Program-made: the position numbers and the translations under genes | Notes under the pieces: model-generated | The model's input: the letters and a program-made list of their open reading frames with translations, nothing else | Told to the model about the DNA's origin: nothing | Database searches by the model: none | Shown: positions 1 to 6,027 of the stretch, piece after piece | Numbering within the stretch: position 1 is the first letter of the stretch | Layout: each line of letters begins with the position of its first letter | Assembly (NCBI GenBank): GCA_937881255.1 | Contig: CALGFH010000274.1 | Coordinates: 1 to 9,832 of the forward strand | Reading direction: 5' to 3' | DNA length: 9,832 bases | Source: an uncultured Actinomycetes bacterium | GTDB taxonomy: Bacteria; Actinomycetota; CALGFH01

Positions 1-90
1 CCCCCCGGCGGGGGGACGTAGCCGAACCCCGCCCACCGGTGGATGGGGCCCCTACCGGGAGGGTAGCCGAGGCCGGGAACGGGGGCGAAC

Positions 91-104
91 GGCTGTCCAC
101 AGCC
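91..104. promoter_or_regulatory. 14-bp inverted repeat over the -35 region (possible operator)
   Basis: GGCTGT-CC-ACAGCC is a perfect 6-bp dyad around a 2-bp centre. It overlaps the -35 position of the promoter whose -10 is at 119-124, where a bound repressor would block RNA polymerase. The inner CTGTCCACA also differs by one base from the actinobacterial DnaA box TTGTCCACA. Neither role is shown; only the symmetry and position are seen. Confidence 0.4.
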
Positions 105-124
105 CCGTTGCGGCCGCCTATACT
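96..124 (+). promoter_or_regulatory. Sigma70-type promoter for the small ORF-tlyA-nadK operon
   Basis: The -10 hexamer TATACT (119-124) is one base from consensus and stands out in DNA this GC-rich. The hexamer TCCACA (96-101), 17 bp upstream, matches 4 of 6 positions of TTGACA. A start near 130-132 would give a leader of about 23 nt holding the AGGAGG ribosome binding site at 144-149. This is the only clear promoter before the first gene, so it probably drives at least the first three genes. Confidence 0.6.
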
Positions 125-153
125 GGCCGCGTCGTCGCCATGCAGGAGGTGTC

Positions 154-327
154 GTGACCGGGCCAGTTGATCCGCTGCCGCGGGACGAGGCTGCCGCCGA
201 CACGGCGGCGGAGGTCGAGGCGGCCCTGGCCGGGCTCGACGACACCGACCTGGCCGCTCACGCCGACGCCTTCGAGGCGGTCAACAAGGCCATCCTGGCC
301 GAGCTCCAGCGCCTCGAGGCGCTGTAG
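154..327 (+). CDS. Small conserved hypothetical protein upstream of tlyA (57 aa)
   Basis: This small acidic protein has no function I can name. It starts at GTG 154, four bases after a strong AGGAGG (144-149), and ends at TAG 325-327. Residues 1-20 are Ala/Asp/Glu-rich and probably disordered. From about residue 21 it looks like two helices, the second rich in Leu and Glu (AILAELQRLEAL at the C terminus), which would suit a helical hairpin or a protein-binding peptide. There is no membrane segment, Cys pair or known motif. A gene of the same size and place (Rv1693) lies between a HAD-type phosphatase and tlyA in M. tuberculosis, which supports it being real. Almost every codon ends in G or C, unlike the DNA before it. 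It is seven bases upstream of tlyA and is probably co-translated with it. Confidence 0.75.
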   Translation: MTGPVDPLPRDEAAADTAAEVEAALAGLDDTDLAAHADAFEAVNKAILAELQRLEAL

Positions 328-334
328 GCGCCCG

Positions 335-1144
335 GTGGCGACCCGGGTGCGGCTGGACCGCGAGCTGGTCCGGCGCGGTCTCGCTCCCAGCCGGGAGGCG
401 GCCAGCGCGGCCATCCGGGACGGGCGGGTCCTGGTCGCCGGCGCGGTCGCGGCCAAGCCCTCGACGCTCGTCTCCGCCGCCGACCCGCTCGCCCTGGCCG
501 GCCCGGCCCGCCGCTGGGCCAGCCGCGGGGGCGACAAGCTGGCCCCGGCCCTCGAGCGGCTCGGCGTGCCGGTGGCCGGGCGTCGCTGCCTGGACGCCGG
601 CGCCTCCACCGGCGGCTTCACCGACGTGCTGCTGGAGGCCGGGGCGGCCGAGGTGGTGGCCGTCGACGTCGGCTACGGGCAGCTCGACCTCCGCCTGCGC
701 CAGGACCCGCGGGTCCGGGTGCTGGACCGGACCAACGTGCGCACGCTGGAGGCCGCCCAGGTCGGCGGGCCGGTCGACCTGACCGTGGCCGACCTGTCGT
801 TCATCTCGCTGCGCCTGGTCCTGCCCGTCCTGGCCGGGCTGACCCGGGACCACGGCGACCTGATGCTGCTGGTCAAGCCCCAGTTCGAGGCCGGCCGGGA
901 GGCGGTCGGCCGCGGCGGGGTGGTCCGCGACCCGGCGGCCAGGGGCGCGGCCGTTCGCGCGGTCGCCGAGGCCGGCCGCGAGCTCGGGCTCGGGGTCGGC
1001 GGGGTCTGCCCGTCGCCCCTCCCCGGCCCGGCCGGCAACCTGGAGCTGTTCCTCCACCTCCGCGCGGGCGCCCCCGCCCTCGACGAGACCGCCCTCCAGG
1101 CGGCCCTGGCTGAGGGCGCCGCCCTCCCCGGGGCGGCCTCGTGA
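335..1144 (+). CDS. tlyA: TlyA family 2'-O-rRNA methyltransferase / putative hemolysin (269 aa)
   Basis: TlyA methylates the 2'-hydroxyl of cytidines in 16S and 23S rRNA using S-adenosylmethionine; in mycobacteria its loss gives capreomycin resistance. Residues 4-55 form an N-terminal S4 RNA-binding domain (RLDRELVRRGLAPSREAA). An RRWA tetrapeptide at 59-62 stands where M. tuberculosis has its RAWV linker. A Rossmann methyltransferase domain follows, with SAM motif LDAGASTGGF at 86-95. The K-D-K-E tetrad is intact as K68, D153 (in VADLSFIS), K181 (in LLVKPQFEAG) and E237 (in NLELFL), each one residue before the mycobacterial number. The length equals that of the family. GTG 335 was chosen because the N terminus aligns with mycobacterial TlyA. 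It has only a weak ribosome binding site, so translation probably depends on the gene seven bases upstream. Its stop overlaps the nadK start (GTGA, 1141-1144). Confidence 0.96.
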   Translation: MATRVRLDRELVRRGLAPSREAASAAIRDGRVLVAGAVAAKPSTLVSAADPLALAGPARRWASRGGDKLAPALERLGVPVAGRRCLDAGASTGGFTDVLLEAGAAEVVAVDVGYGQLDLRLRQDPRVRVLDRTNVRTLEAAQVGGPVDLTVADLSFISLRLVLPVLAGLTRDHGDLMLLVKPQFEAGREAVGRGGVVRDPAARGAAVRAVAEAGRELGLGVGGVCPSPLPGPAGNLELFLHLRAGAPALDETALQAALAEGAALPGAAS

Positions 1145-2037
1145 CCACCCTGAAGCGGGTCGGGGTGGTGGTCCACCCGGGGCGGCCGCCAGCGGTCGAG
1201 CTGGGCAAGCTGCTGGCCGGGTGGGCCGAGGAGCACGGGATCGAGCTGCGGACGCTGACCTCCGAGCGCGGCTGCGTCGGCGACAACGTGCCCTGTGTCG
1301 AGGAGGACGAGTTCGCCCCCGGGCTCGACCTGGTGGTGGCCCTGGGCGGGGACGGCACCCTGCTGCGCGCCCTCGGGCTGGTCCTGACCGAGCAGGTGCC
1401 GGCGCTGGGGGTCAACGCCGGCCGGCTCGGGTTCCTGGCCGAGGTCGAGCCGGCCGGCCTCGGCGACGCCCTGGCCGCCGTCTGGGCCGGCCGCTACCGG
1501 GTCGAGCGGCGGACCACCCTGGCGGCCAGGGTCCTGGTCGACGGCCAGGTGACCGCCGAGGACCTGGCCGTCAACGACGTCGTGCTCGAGAAGGCGGCCC
1601 GGGAGCGGCTGGCCGCGGTCGCGGTCAGCCTGGGCGACGGCGGCCCGTTCGCCCGCTACGCCGCCGACGGGGTGATGGTGGCCTCGCCCACCGGCTCGAC
1701 CGCCTACAGCTTCTCGGCCGGCGGGCCGATCGTGTCCCCCCGGCTGGACGCGCTCCTGCTCACCCCGATCGCGCCCCACATGGTCTTCAACCGCTCCCTG
1801 GTCCTGCACCCCGACGAGGCGGTGCGCCTGCAGGTGCTGCCGGACAACCCGGTGATCGAGAGCGTCGACGGCCGGGCCGCCCGCGAGCTGCCCCCGGGCG
1901 CGGTCGTCGAGGTCCGCCGGGGCCGCCACGACGCCCTGCTCGTCCGGATCGAGCGGGCCGACTTCTACCGCCTGGTCCGCTCCAAGTTCCGCCTCGCCGA
2001 CCCCCCCGCCACCGACACCAGGAAGGCCGGGACCTGA
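1141..2037 (+). CDS. nadK: ATP/polyphosphate-dependent NAD kinase (298 aa)
   Basis: NAD kinase phosphorylates the 2'-hydroxyl of the adenosine ribose of NAD+ to make NADP+; actinobacterial members use ATP or polyphosphate. The signature GGDGT is at 69-73 with catalytic D71, followed by NAGRLGFL at 92-99, the NAD-binding ND pair at 145-146, the glycine-rich stretch DGVMVASPTGSTAYS at 176-190 and TPIAPH at 208-213. The length is normal for the family (M. tuberculosis PpnK is about 307 aa). GTG 1141 overlaps the tlyA TGA by 4 bp and has no good ribosome binding site of its own, so it is expected to be translationally coupled to tlyA. A 7-bp stem lies just before the start (1118-1124 with 1131-1137). 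NadK-recN linkage is common in Gram-positive bacteria. The last 15 residues are low in complexity and look disordered. Confidence 0.97.
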   Translation: MTTLKRVGVVVHPGRPPAVELGKLLAGWAEEHGIELRTLTSERGCVGDNVPCVEEDEFAPGLDLVVALGGDGTLLRALGLVLTEQVPALGVNAGRLGFLAEVEPAGLGDALAAVWAGRYRVERRTTLAARVLVDGQVTAEDLAVNDVVLEKAARERLAAVAVSLGDGGPFARYAADGVMVASPTGSTAYSFSAGGPIVSPRLDALLLTPIAPHMVFNRSLVLHPDEAVRLQVLPDNPVIESVDGRAARELPPGAVVEVRRGRHDALLVRIERADFYRLVRSKFRLADPPATDTRKAGT

Positions 2038-2077
2038 CCCTGTGGACGCGGCCAGGCTCCGGTTGGGCCAGGCGGGC

Positions 2078-2091
2078 TAGAATCGCAGGTG
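2078..2091 (+). promoter_or_regulatory. -10 element for recN, probably leaderless start
   Basis: TAGAAT (2078-2083) is a near-consensus -10 and one of the few AT-rich words in the 51-bp gap after nadK. A start 6-9 bp downstream falls at 2089-2092, on the GTG or ATG codon of recN itself, so the message would have no leader. This fits the lack of a convincing ribosome binding site. No good -35 is seen at 16-19 bp spacing, which is common in actinobacterial promoters. Confidence 0.5.
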
Positions 2092-3828
2092 ATGTTAGCC
2101 GAGCTTCGCATCCGTGACCTCGGGGTCATCGATGATGCCCGCCTCGAGGTCTCGGCCGGCCTCAACGTGCTCACCGGCGAGACCGGCGCCGGCAAGACCA
2201 TGGTCGTCGACGCCCTCGCCCTGCTGCTCGGGGGGCGGGCCGACCCTGGTGCGGTCCGGGCTGGCCGGCCCGCCGCGCTGGTCGAAGGCCGCCTGCGCAC
2301 CGGCGACGACCTCCAGGTCGCCGCCGCCCTGGCGACCGCCGGGGTGGAGGACGAGGACGGCGAGGTCGTGGTCGCCCGCCAGGTCCTGGTCGAGGGCCGC
2401 AGCCGGGCCCAGCTCCAGGGCCGCATGGCCACCGTCGCCGCGATCGCCGACGTTGTCCGCCCCCTGGTCGAGGTCCACGGCCAGCACGAGTTCCAGGAGC
2501 TGCTCCGGCCGGCGGTCCAGCGCGACCTGCTCGACCGCTTCGCCGGCGACGCCGTGCTCGGGCCGCGGGCCGCCTTCGCCGCCGGCTGGCGGCGCCTGCG
2601 GGTCGTCACCCGCGAGCTCGACGACCTGGCCACCAGGGCCCGCGAGCGCGAGCGCGAGATCGACCTGCTCCGCCACCAGCTGGAGGAGATCGACGCCGCC
2701 CAGGTCCGGGTGGGGGAGTCGGCCGAGCTGGCCGCCGAGGCCGAGCGGCTGGAGAACGCCGAGGCCCTGCAGCAGGCGGCCGCCCTCGCCCACCAGCTCC
2801 TGGAGGCCGACGAGGACGCCGGCGCGGCGACCGCCCTTGGCGCCGCCGCCCGGGCCGTCCAGGGCCCCGGCGCCCACGACCGGTCCCTGGGCGAGCTGGC
2901 CGAGCGGGCCCAGGCGCTGGCCGCCGAGGTCGGCGACCTCGCCTCCAGCCTGCGCGCCTACGCCGAGGCGGTGCTGGTCGACCCGGCCCGCCTGGAAGAG
3001 GTCAACCTCCGCATGGCCCGCCTCCACGACCTGGAGCGCAAGTACGGGGACGACGAGGCGGCCGTGCTCACCTTCGCCGCCCAGGCGGCCGAGCGGCTGG
3101 CCGAGCTGGAGGGCGGGACCCTGCGCTCGGAGGCCCTGGAGGCCGAGGCGGCCGGGCTCCGGCGCGACCTGGCCGGGACCGGGGCCGCCCTGACCGCCGC
3201 CCGCCAGGAGGCGGCCGCCCGCCTCGGCGAGGCCATCCGGGTCGAGCTGGCCGACCTGGCCATGCCCAGCGCCCAGGTGGTGGTCGCGGTCGAGCAGGAT
3301 GACGACGAAAACGGCCTCGAGGTCGGCGGCCGCCGCCTGGGCGCAGGAGAGGACGGCCTCGACCGGGTCGACTTCCGGCTGGCCGCCCACCCGGGCGCGC
3401 CCCTGCGGCCGCTCGGCCGGGCCGCCTCCGGGGGCGAGCTGTCCCGGGTCATGCTGGCCCTGCGGGTCGTGCTCGCCGGGGTCGACCGCACCCCGACCCT
3501 GGTCTTCGACGAGGTCGACGCCGGGGTCGGCGGCCGCACCGCCGCCGCCGTCGGCCGCCGCCTGGCCCAGCTGGCCCGCCGCCACCAGGTGCTGGTCGTG
3601 ACCCACCTGCCCCAGATCGCCGCCCACGCCGACCGGCACTTCACCGTCGACAAGCGCTCGTCCGAGGGCACCACCAGCACCGACGTCCGCCTGCTGGACG
3701 ACGTCGGCCGGGTCGGGGAGCTGTCGCGGATGCTGGCCGGCATGGAGGGCTCCGGCCTGGCCCAGGCCCACGCCGAGGAGCTGCTCGCCGCGGCCACCGC
3801 GGCCAAGAACGGCGGTGAGGGGCCGTGA
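2092..3828 (+). CDS. recN: DNA repair protein RecN (578 aa)
   Basis: RecN is an SMC-like ATPase that gathers broken DNA ends during recombinational repair of double-strand breaks. Walker A is GETGAGKT at 29-36. The Q-loop region reads VHGQHEFQELL from 128. A long Ala/Glu/Leu/Arg-rich coiled-coil section (about 165-400) separates the two head halves. The ABC signature SGGELS is at 446-451, Walker B with D-loop VFDEVDAGVGG at 471-481, and the H-loop VVTHLPQIAAHAD at 502-514. The length is normal for the family. ATG 2092 is preferred because relatives begin ML(E/A)E; an in-frame GTG at 2089 would add one residue. Codon 2 is TTA, very rare in such DNA. A leaderless promoter (TAGAAT, 2078-2083) suggests separate control from nadK. 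The stop overlaps the steA start (GTGA, 3825-3828). Confidence 0.98.
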   Translation: MLAELRIRDLGVIDDARLEVSAGLNVLTGETGAGKTMVVDALALLLGGRADPGAVRAGRPAALVEGRLRTGDDLQVAAALATAGVEDEDGEVVVARQVLVEGRSRAQLQGRMATVAAIADVVRPLVEVHGQHEFQELLRPAVQRDLLDRFAGDAVLGPRAAFAAGWRRLRVVTRELDDLATRAREREREIDLLRHQLEEIDAAQVRVGESAELAAEAERLENAEALQQAAALAHQLLEADEDAGAATALGAAARAVQGPGAHDRSLGELAERAQALAAEVGDLASSLRAYAEAVLVDPARLEEVNLRMARLHDLERKYGDDEAAVLTFAAQAAERLAELEGGTLRSEALEAEAAGLRRDLAGTGAALTAARQEAAARLGEAIRVELADLAMPSAQVVVAVEQDDDENGLEVGGRRLGAGEDGLDRVDFRLAAHPGAPLRPLGRAASGGELSRVMLALRVVLAGVDRTPTLVFDEVDAGVGGRTAAAVGRRLAQLARRHQVLVVTHLPQIAAHADRHFTVDKRSSEGTTSTDVRLLDDVGRVGELSRMLAGMEGSGLAQAHAEELLAAATAAKNGGEGP

Positions 3829-5018
3829 GGCTGCGCCCGCCCTGGCCCCGGCGCGAGCCGCCGGCCGCCCCGGAGCCGGCCGGGCTGTGCGGGCCGGCCC
3901 GGCTCGACAAGCGCACCAAGAACCTGGTCAAGCGGCTGAAGCCGGGGGACGTGGCCGTGATCGACCACCTCGACATCGACCGGGTGGCCGCCGAGACCCT
4001 GGTCGAGAAGGCCCCGGTGGCCGTCATCAACGCCGCCCAGAGCATCTCCGGGCGCTACCCCAACGCCGGCCCGGCCGTCCTCGTCGACGCGGGCATCCCC
4101 CTGCTCGACGCCGTCGGCCAGGCGGTGTTCGAGCTCCAGGAGGGCACCCAGGTCGAGGTCGACCCCGACGGCGTGGTCCGGGTCGACGGGACCGAGGTGG
4201 CCAGCGGCGAGTGGCTCCAGCCCGAGGACGTCCGCAAGCGGATGGACGCCGCCAAGGACAACCTGGCCACCGCCCTGGAGGACTTCACCCTCAACACCCT
4301 CTCCTACGTCCGCCGCGACCGCGACCTGCTGCTGGAGGGGCTCGAGGTCCCGGCCCTGAAGACCCGGCTGCGGGACCGGCACGTGCTGGTGGTGGTGCGC
4401 GGCCACGACTACAAGAAGGACCTGTCGACCCTGCGCGGCTACATCCAGGAGTTCCGGCCGGCCCTGATCGGGGTCGACGGCGGCGCCGACGCCCTGCTCG
4501 AGGTCGGCCTCAAGCCCGACCTGATCCTGGGGGACATGGACTCGGTCACCAACGAGGCCCTCACCTCGGGGGCCGAGATCGTCGTCCACGCCTACCCCGA
4601 CGGCCGCGCCCCCGGCAAGGAGCGGGTCGAGGCCCTGGGGCTGGAGCCGCTGGTCCTCCCGGGCGCCGGGACCAGCGAGGACATGGCCATGCTGCTCGCG
4701 TACGAGTCCGACTGCGACCTGATCGTTGCCGTGGGCAGCCACGCCAGCATGGTCGAGTTCCTCGACAAGGGCCGGCCCGGGATGGCCTCGACCTTTTTGA
4801 CGCGGCTCAAGGTCGGCCCCAAGCTGGTGGACGCCAAGGGTGTGAACCGTCTCTACCGCCAGGGCGTCCGCCGCAGCGACCTGACCTTCCTGGTCGCGGC
4901 CGCGCTGGCCGCCATGCTGGTGATCTCGCTCGTCGCCGAGCCGGTCAGGCTGGTCTGGAGCGACCTGTTCGAGCTGCTCCAGGTGTTCTTCAACCGGATC
5001 CGGTCATTGTTCGTCTGA
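3825..5018 (+). CDS. steA: Putative cytokinetic ring protein SteA (397 aa)
   Basis: SteA (Rv1697 in M. tuberculosis) works with SteB in cell separation in Corynebacterium, where the pair affects septal peptidoglycan cleavage. After a short Pro/Arg-rich N terminus comes the conserved section LDKRTKNLVKRLKPGDVAVI (about 26-45), with ISGRYPNAGPAVLVDAGIP near 73-91. A domain resembling the thiamine pyrophosphokinase catalytic fold follows, with GVDGGADALL at 216-225 and LILGDMDS at 233-240. The TPK-like DGG and GDxDS motifs remain, although a thiamine substrate is not expected. A single membrane segment (about 353-375, LTFLVAAALAAMLVISLVA) near the C terminus anchors the protein, leaving a short tail. 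The GTG start overlaps recN and follows a GAGGGG ribosome binding site. The unusual TTT TTG codon pair at 4795-4800 is the only AT-rich spot. The true ligand or reaction is unknown. Confidence 0.93.
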   Translation: MRLRPPWPRREPPAAPEPAGLCGPARLDKRTKNLVKRLKPGDVAVIDHLDIDRVAAETLVEKAPVAVINAAQSISGRYPNAGPAVLVDAGIPLLDAVGQAVFELQEGTQVEVDPDGVVRVDGTEVASGEWLQPEDVRKRMDAAKDNLATALEDFTLNTLSYVRRDRDLLLEGLEVPALKTRLRDRHVLVVVRGHDYKKDLSTLRGYIQEFRPALIGVDGGADALLEVGLKPDLILGDMDSVTNEALTSGAEIVVHAYPDGRAPGKERVEALGLEPLVLPGAGTSEDMAMLLAYESDCDLIVAVGSHASMVEFLDKGRPGMASTFLTRLKVGPKLVDAKGVNRLYRQGVRRSDLTFLVAAALAAMLVISLVAEPVRLVWSDLFELLQVFFNRIRSLFV

Positions 5019-5021
5019 CAG

Positions 5022-5046
5022 GCGCGGGAACGGCCCGTTCCCGCGC
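5022..5046 (+). other. Perfect 11-bp intercistronic hairpin between steA and steB
   Basis: GCGCGGGAACG (5022-5032) and CGTTCCCGCGC (5036-5046) are exact reverse complements around a 3-nt loop, GCC. The structure starts three bases after the steA stop and ends directly against the steB GGAGG. There is no T-tract, so it is not a classical intrinsic terminator. It could act as a U-less terminator/attenuator, an mRNA-stability element, a translation modulator or a protein-binding operator. Confidence 0.75.
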
Positions 5047-5051
5047 GGAGG
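5047..5051 (+). promoter_or_regulatory. Ribosome binding site that decides the steB start
   Basis: GGAGG lies 10 bases before GTG 5062 and only one base before the other in-frame GTG at 5053. Initiation at 5062 is therefore favoured, giving the conserved N terminus MISLRYH. The site abuts the hairpin at 5022-5046. Confidence 0.7.
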
Positions 5052-5061
5052 TGTGCCCGTC

Positions 5062-6027
5062 GTGATCAGCCTGCGCTACCACATCGTGTCGCTGGTGGCC
5101 GTGTTCCTCGCCCTGGCGCTCGGCATCGTGGTCGGCAGCACCGTGCTCCAGGAGGGGACGGTCTCGGTCCTGCGCGCCACCAGCGAGCGGGTCCGCCAGG
5201 AGAGCGAGCGCAACAGCAAGGAGAACGTCGCCCTCAAGCAGGAGCAGGCCCGCCTGCAGAGCTTCGGGACCACCGTCCTGCCCGAGCTGGTCCAGGACCG
5301 GCTCAAGGGCCGCTCGGTGGTGCTGGTCGACACCGACAAGGTCGACAGCGGCCTGCGCAACGGCGTCCGCAAGGTCCTGGAGGACGCCGGGGCCCGGGTC
5401 GACGGCCAGATCACCTTCGCCGACGAGCGCCTCGCCCTCGGCGCCGACGCCGACCGGACGGCCATGGCCGGGCTGCTGGCCGTCGACGCCGGCGCCCCCG
5501 AGGTGCTCCGCGGCGAGCTGGTCAAGAAGCTGGCCGCGCGGCTGGCCACCTCCACCGCCCTGCCCCAGGAGGACGGCCAGCGGACCTCCGACATGCTCAC
5601 CGGCCTCGAGGACGCCGACTTCCTCGACCTGAACCTCAGCCGGCCCCTGGCCACCGGGACCGACCCGTTCCCGCGCCAGGGCTCGATGTTCGTGCTGCTC
5701 GGCCCGGCCGCCACCGCCACCACGGCCGTGGCCCCGGACGCCTTCCTGGTCCCCCTGGCCGACCAGGTCTCGTCCCAGGCCGGCACCGGCCCGGTGGCCG
5801 GCGTGGAGGCCTTCGCGGTCCCCAGGGAGACCTCCTGGATCCTCGCCCTGCGCGACAACCGCACGGTCAGCCGCCGGGTCTCCGGCATCGACTCGGTCGA
5901 CACCGTCTACGGTCAGCTCGCCCTGGTCGAGGCCCTCGAGGACAGCCTCCAGCAGCTCCCCGCCGGCCAGTACGGCACCAAGGACGGCGCCTCCGGCCTC
6001 CTCCCCGAACGAACCGAGGGCTCGTGA
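5062..6027 (+). CDS. steB: SteB / copper transporter MctB family membrane protein (321 aa)
   Basis: This is the family of Rv1698 (MctB), first described as a mycobacterial outer-membrane copper-export protein. The Corynebacterium homologue, SteB, partners SteA in cell separation. The N terminus ISLRYHIVSLVAVFLALALG is the family hallmark and forms one membrane helix or uncleaved signal anchor (about residues 8-28). A charged coiled coil of about 35 residues follows (VRQESERNSKENVALKQEQA, about 46-65), then a soluble domain beginning LKGRSVVLVDTDKVDSG, probably outside the membrane. The length is like Rv1698 (314 aa). GTG 5062 was chosen over GTG 5053 by ribosome binding site spacing. The position directly after steA matches other actinobacteria. 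No Cys or His-rich copper-binding motif is visible, so the cell-separation role is the safer reading. The stop overlaps the next gene's GTG (6024-6027). Confidence 0.92.
   Translation: MISLRYHIVSLVAVFLALALGIVVGSTVLQEGTVSVLRATSERVRQESERNSKENVALKQEQARLQSFGTTVLPELVQDRLKGRSVVLVDTDKVDSGLRNGVRKVLEDAGARVDGQITFADERLALGADADRTAMAGLLAVDAGAPEVLRGELVKKLAARLATSTALPQEDGQRTSDMLTGLEDADFLDLNLSRPLATGTDPFPRQGSMFVLLGPAATATTAVAPDAFLVPLADQVSSQAGTGPVAGVEAFAVPRETSWILALRDNRTVSRRVSGIDSVDTVYGQLALVEALEDSLQQLPAGQYGTKDGASGLLPERTEGS

Noticed and set aside
1..15. C6-GGC-G6 inverted repeat at the left edge as a terminator
   Set aside because: No T-tract follows and the upstream context is not visible, so it cannot be told from simple GC-rich sequence.
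3..170. Open frame from the left edge to TGA 168-170, as the end of an upstream gene
   Set aside because: About a quarter of its third positions are A or T, unlike the real genes here, and it contains the promoter and inverted repeats. The upstream gene more likely ends before or at the edge, for example at TAG 19-21.
1118..1137. 7-bp hairpin (GCCGCCC/GGGCGGC) before the nadK start
   Set aside because: It lies within tlyA codons, is made only of G and C, and such stems are expected by chance at this composition.
2061..2083. RecA-independent DNA-damage promoter (TTGTCRGTG-N8-TAnnnT) for recN
   Set aside because: The -10 fits but the upstream word TTGGGCCAG matches poorly and the spacing is wrong.
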